Shown: piece after piece, positions 6,570-7,707 of the stretch
Numbering within the stretch: the first letter of the stretch is position 1
Layout of the letters: each line of letters opens with the position of its first letter
NCBI GenBank assembly: GCA_013042925.1
Contig: JABDPH010000144.1
Location: forward strand, 1 to 7,707
DNA from: Eudoraea sp.
GTDB taxonomy: Bacteria > Bacteroidota > Bacteroidia > Flavobacteriales > Flavobacteriaceae
DNA: 7,707 nt
Reading direction: 5' to 3'
Program-made: the position numbers and the translations under genes
Notes under the pieces: generated by a model
Told to the model about the DNA's origin: nothing
Seen by the model: only the letters and a program-made list of their open reading frames with translations
Databases searched by the model: none

Positions 6570-7532
6570 ATGAAACTTCAAACCATAGTTCCTTTACGGT
6601 CTTCTAAAGAACGAATAGATCATCATAGCACTCTTTTTCTAGTAGGTTCCTGCTTTGTTGAAAATATTGGGAGGAAATTTAATTACTACCAATTTCAAAC
6701 CCTGCAAAACCCGTTGGGAATTTTGTTTCAACCTGAAGCCATCGAAAACTTTATTGCCAGGTCTGTTGAAGAGAGAATGTATGAAACCGCAGATGTTTTT
6801 AATTTTAATGAACGCTGGCACTGTTTTGATGCACATTCAGACCTGAGTGATCCGTCTAAAGAGCAATTGCTTACCAATTTAAATAGCGCACTTCACGATA
6901 CAAGAAATCAACTTGAAAATGCCACACATGTTATAATTACGCTGGGTACTGCCTGGGTATACAGAAATATTGAAACTCAGAAACGGGTAGCCAATTGTCA
7001 TAAGGTACCCCAAAAGAACTTTACCAAGGAGTTACTTTCAAAAGAGGAGATTGAAGAAAGCCTTAAGCAAATAATTGCAAACATCAGAAAGGTAAATGAA
7101 AATGCTTCGGTGATTTTCACAATTTCGCCTGTAAGGCATTTAAAGGATGGATTTGTAGAAAATCAACGCAGTAAAGCAAATTTGATTTCAGCCGTTGGAA
7201 AGATTATGGAAGCGACATCCACAAATAAAAACCTCCATTATTTTCCTGCGTTTGAAATTATGCTGGACGAGCTAAGGGACTATAGATTTTATGCAGAAGA
7301 TATGGTGCATCCAAATAATCTGGCAATAGACTACATTTGGGAAAAGTTTAAAAATGTCTGGGTTTCTGAGAAAGCTGAAAGCGTAATGAAAGCGGTAGAG
7401 GAAATTCAGAGAGGATTATCTCACAGGCCTTTTAATGAGGAATCAGAGCAGCATCAACTTTTCTTGAAGTCGTTAAATGATAAAATTTCTGTACTGAATA
7501 AAGAGTTCCCATTTATGAAATTCAAACCATGA
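6570..7532 (+). CDS. GSCFA-domain (SGNH-hydrolase-like) protein
   Basis: A 320-residue protein of the GSCFA family (PF08885), a branch related to SGNH/GDSL hydrolases. The signature block is LFLVGSCFVENIG (22-34), with S27 as the expected nucleophile; the fifth signature residue is V30 where the family name has Ala. Further family landmarks are NPLGILF (47-53), VIITLGTAWVYR (121-132), TISPVRHLKDG (184-194) and YAEDMVHPNNLA (241-252), in which D244 and H247 make the DxxH of the catalytic triad. There is no signal peptide or membrane segment, so it is predicted cytoplasmic. Substrate is unknown; esterase or acyl-transfer chemistry is inferred from the fold. It lies 18 bp after the DUF6090-like gene, and its TGA stop overlaps the ATG of the following DUF4230 gene (ATGA), which implies translational coupling. 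Confidence 0.94.
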   Translation: MKLQTIVPLRSSKERIDHHSTLFLVGSCFVENIGRKFNYYQFQTLQNPLGILFQPEAIENFIARSVEERMYETADVFNFNERWHCFDAHSDLSDPSKEQLLTNLNSALHDTRNQLENATHVIITLGTAWVYRNIETQKRVANCHKVPQKNFTKELLSKEEIEESLKQIIANIRKVNENASVIFTISPVRHLKDGFVENQRSKANLISAVGKIMEATSTNKNLHYFPAFEIMLDELRDYRFYAEDMVHPNNLAIDYIWEKFKNVWVSEKAESVMKAVEEIQRGLSHRPFNEESEQHQLFLKSLNDKISVLNKEFPFMKFKP

Positions 7533-7707
7533 AGCGAATTTTAGTAGGAATAGTAATCGCCATGGCCATGATTTTAATTTATCAATCATGGAACAAAAGC
7601 AATGTGCAGCAATCTATTTTAAAAGAGAACAGTTTGCTTATCCAGCAGCAGATTGAAAATGTTTCAAAGATAATAGTTACCGAAGGTCACTTTTCAGAGG
7701 TATATAG
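7529..7707 (+). CDS. DUF4230-family membrane protein (5' part only)
   Basis: An open frame runs from ATG at 7529 through the window edge: 59 codons plus two bases. The translation starts MKRILVGIVIAMAMILIYQSW, a membrane anchor at about residues 4-19, followed by a glutamine-rich helical stretch and ENVSKIIVTEGHFSEVY (residues 43-59). The pattern 'N-V-(S/G)-K-(L/I)-x-V-x-E-(G/A)-x-(F/Y)-x-x-V' is how DUF4230 domains begin in Bacteroidota and elsewhere, so the periplasmic remainder should be DUF4230, about 200 residues in total. Function is unknown. The start overlaps the GSCFA stop by 4 bp, placing it in the same transcription unit. The gene is cut by the window end, not broken. Confidence 0.8.
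   Translation, partial: MKRILVGIVIAMAMILIYQSWNKSNVQQSILKENSLLIQQQIENVSKIIVTEGHFSEVY

Overview
The window looks like an ordinary chromosomal segment of a member of the Bacteroidota, most likely a marine or environmental Flavobacteriaceae. The reasons are the AT-rich coding DNA, the lack of Shine-Dalgarno sequences before nearly all starts, TAnnTTTG-type promoter octamers, and protein families typical of this group (DUF6090-like, GSCFA, DUF4230, LemA with TPM, short MerR with M23 peptidase). It is densely coding, with no gap over about 105 bp. No RNA gene, insertion sequence, CRISPR array or phage signature was seen.

Two divergent transcription units leave a roughly 104-bp intergenic region (3167-3270). 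The left unit is on the minus strand and reads from 3166 down to 21. In order it encodes a membrane-anchored M23 metallopeptidase, a short MerR-type regulator (start and stop share one base), a LemA-family membrane protein, a small TPM-domain protein with no export signal, and a larger exported TPM-domain protein with a membrane anchor and a glycine-rich tail. Spacing is tight throughout (1-bp overlap, 28 bp, 10 bp, 20-bp overlap), so this is very probably one operon. Its theme is the cell envelope: peptidoglycan cleavage plus the LemA/TPM pair, whose biochemical role is poorly known.

The right unit is on the plus strand from 3271. It holds full-length alanyl-tRNA synthetase (alaS), a DUF6090-like single-pass membrane protein 5 bp later, a GSCFA-family (SGNH-hydrolase-like) protein, and the first 59 codons of a DUF4230-family membrane protein that overlaps the GSCFA stop by 4 bp and runs off the window.

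I found no convincing undescribed system. The points most worth a second look are the pairing of an unexported TPM protein with an exported one beside LemA, a perfect 8-bp inverted repeat over the candidate promoter of the MerR-containing operon, a run of eight Gs inside alaS, and the uncharacterised trio behind alaS.
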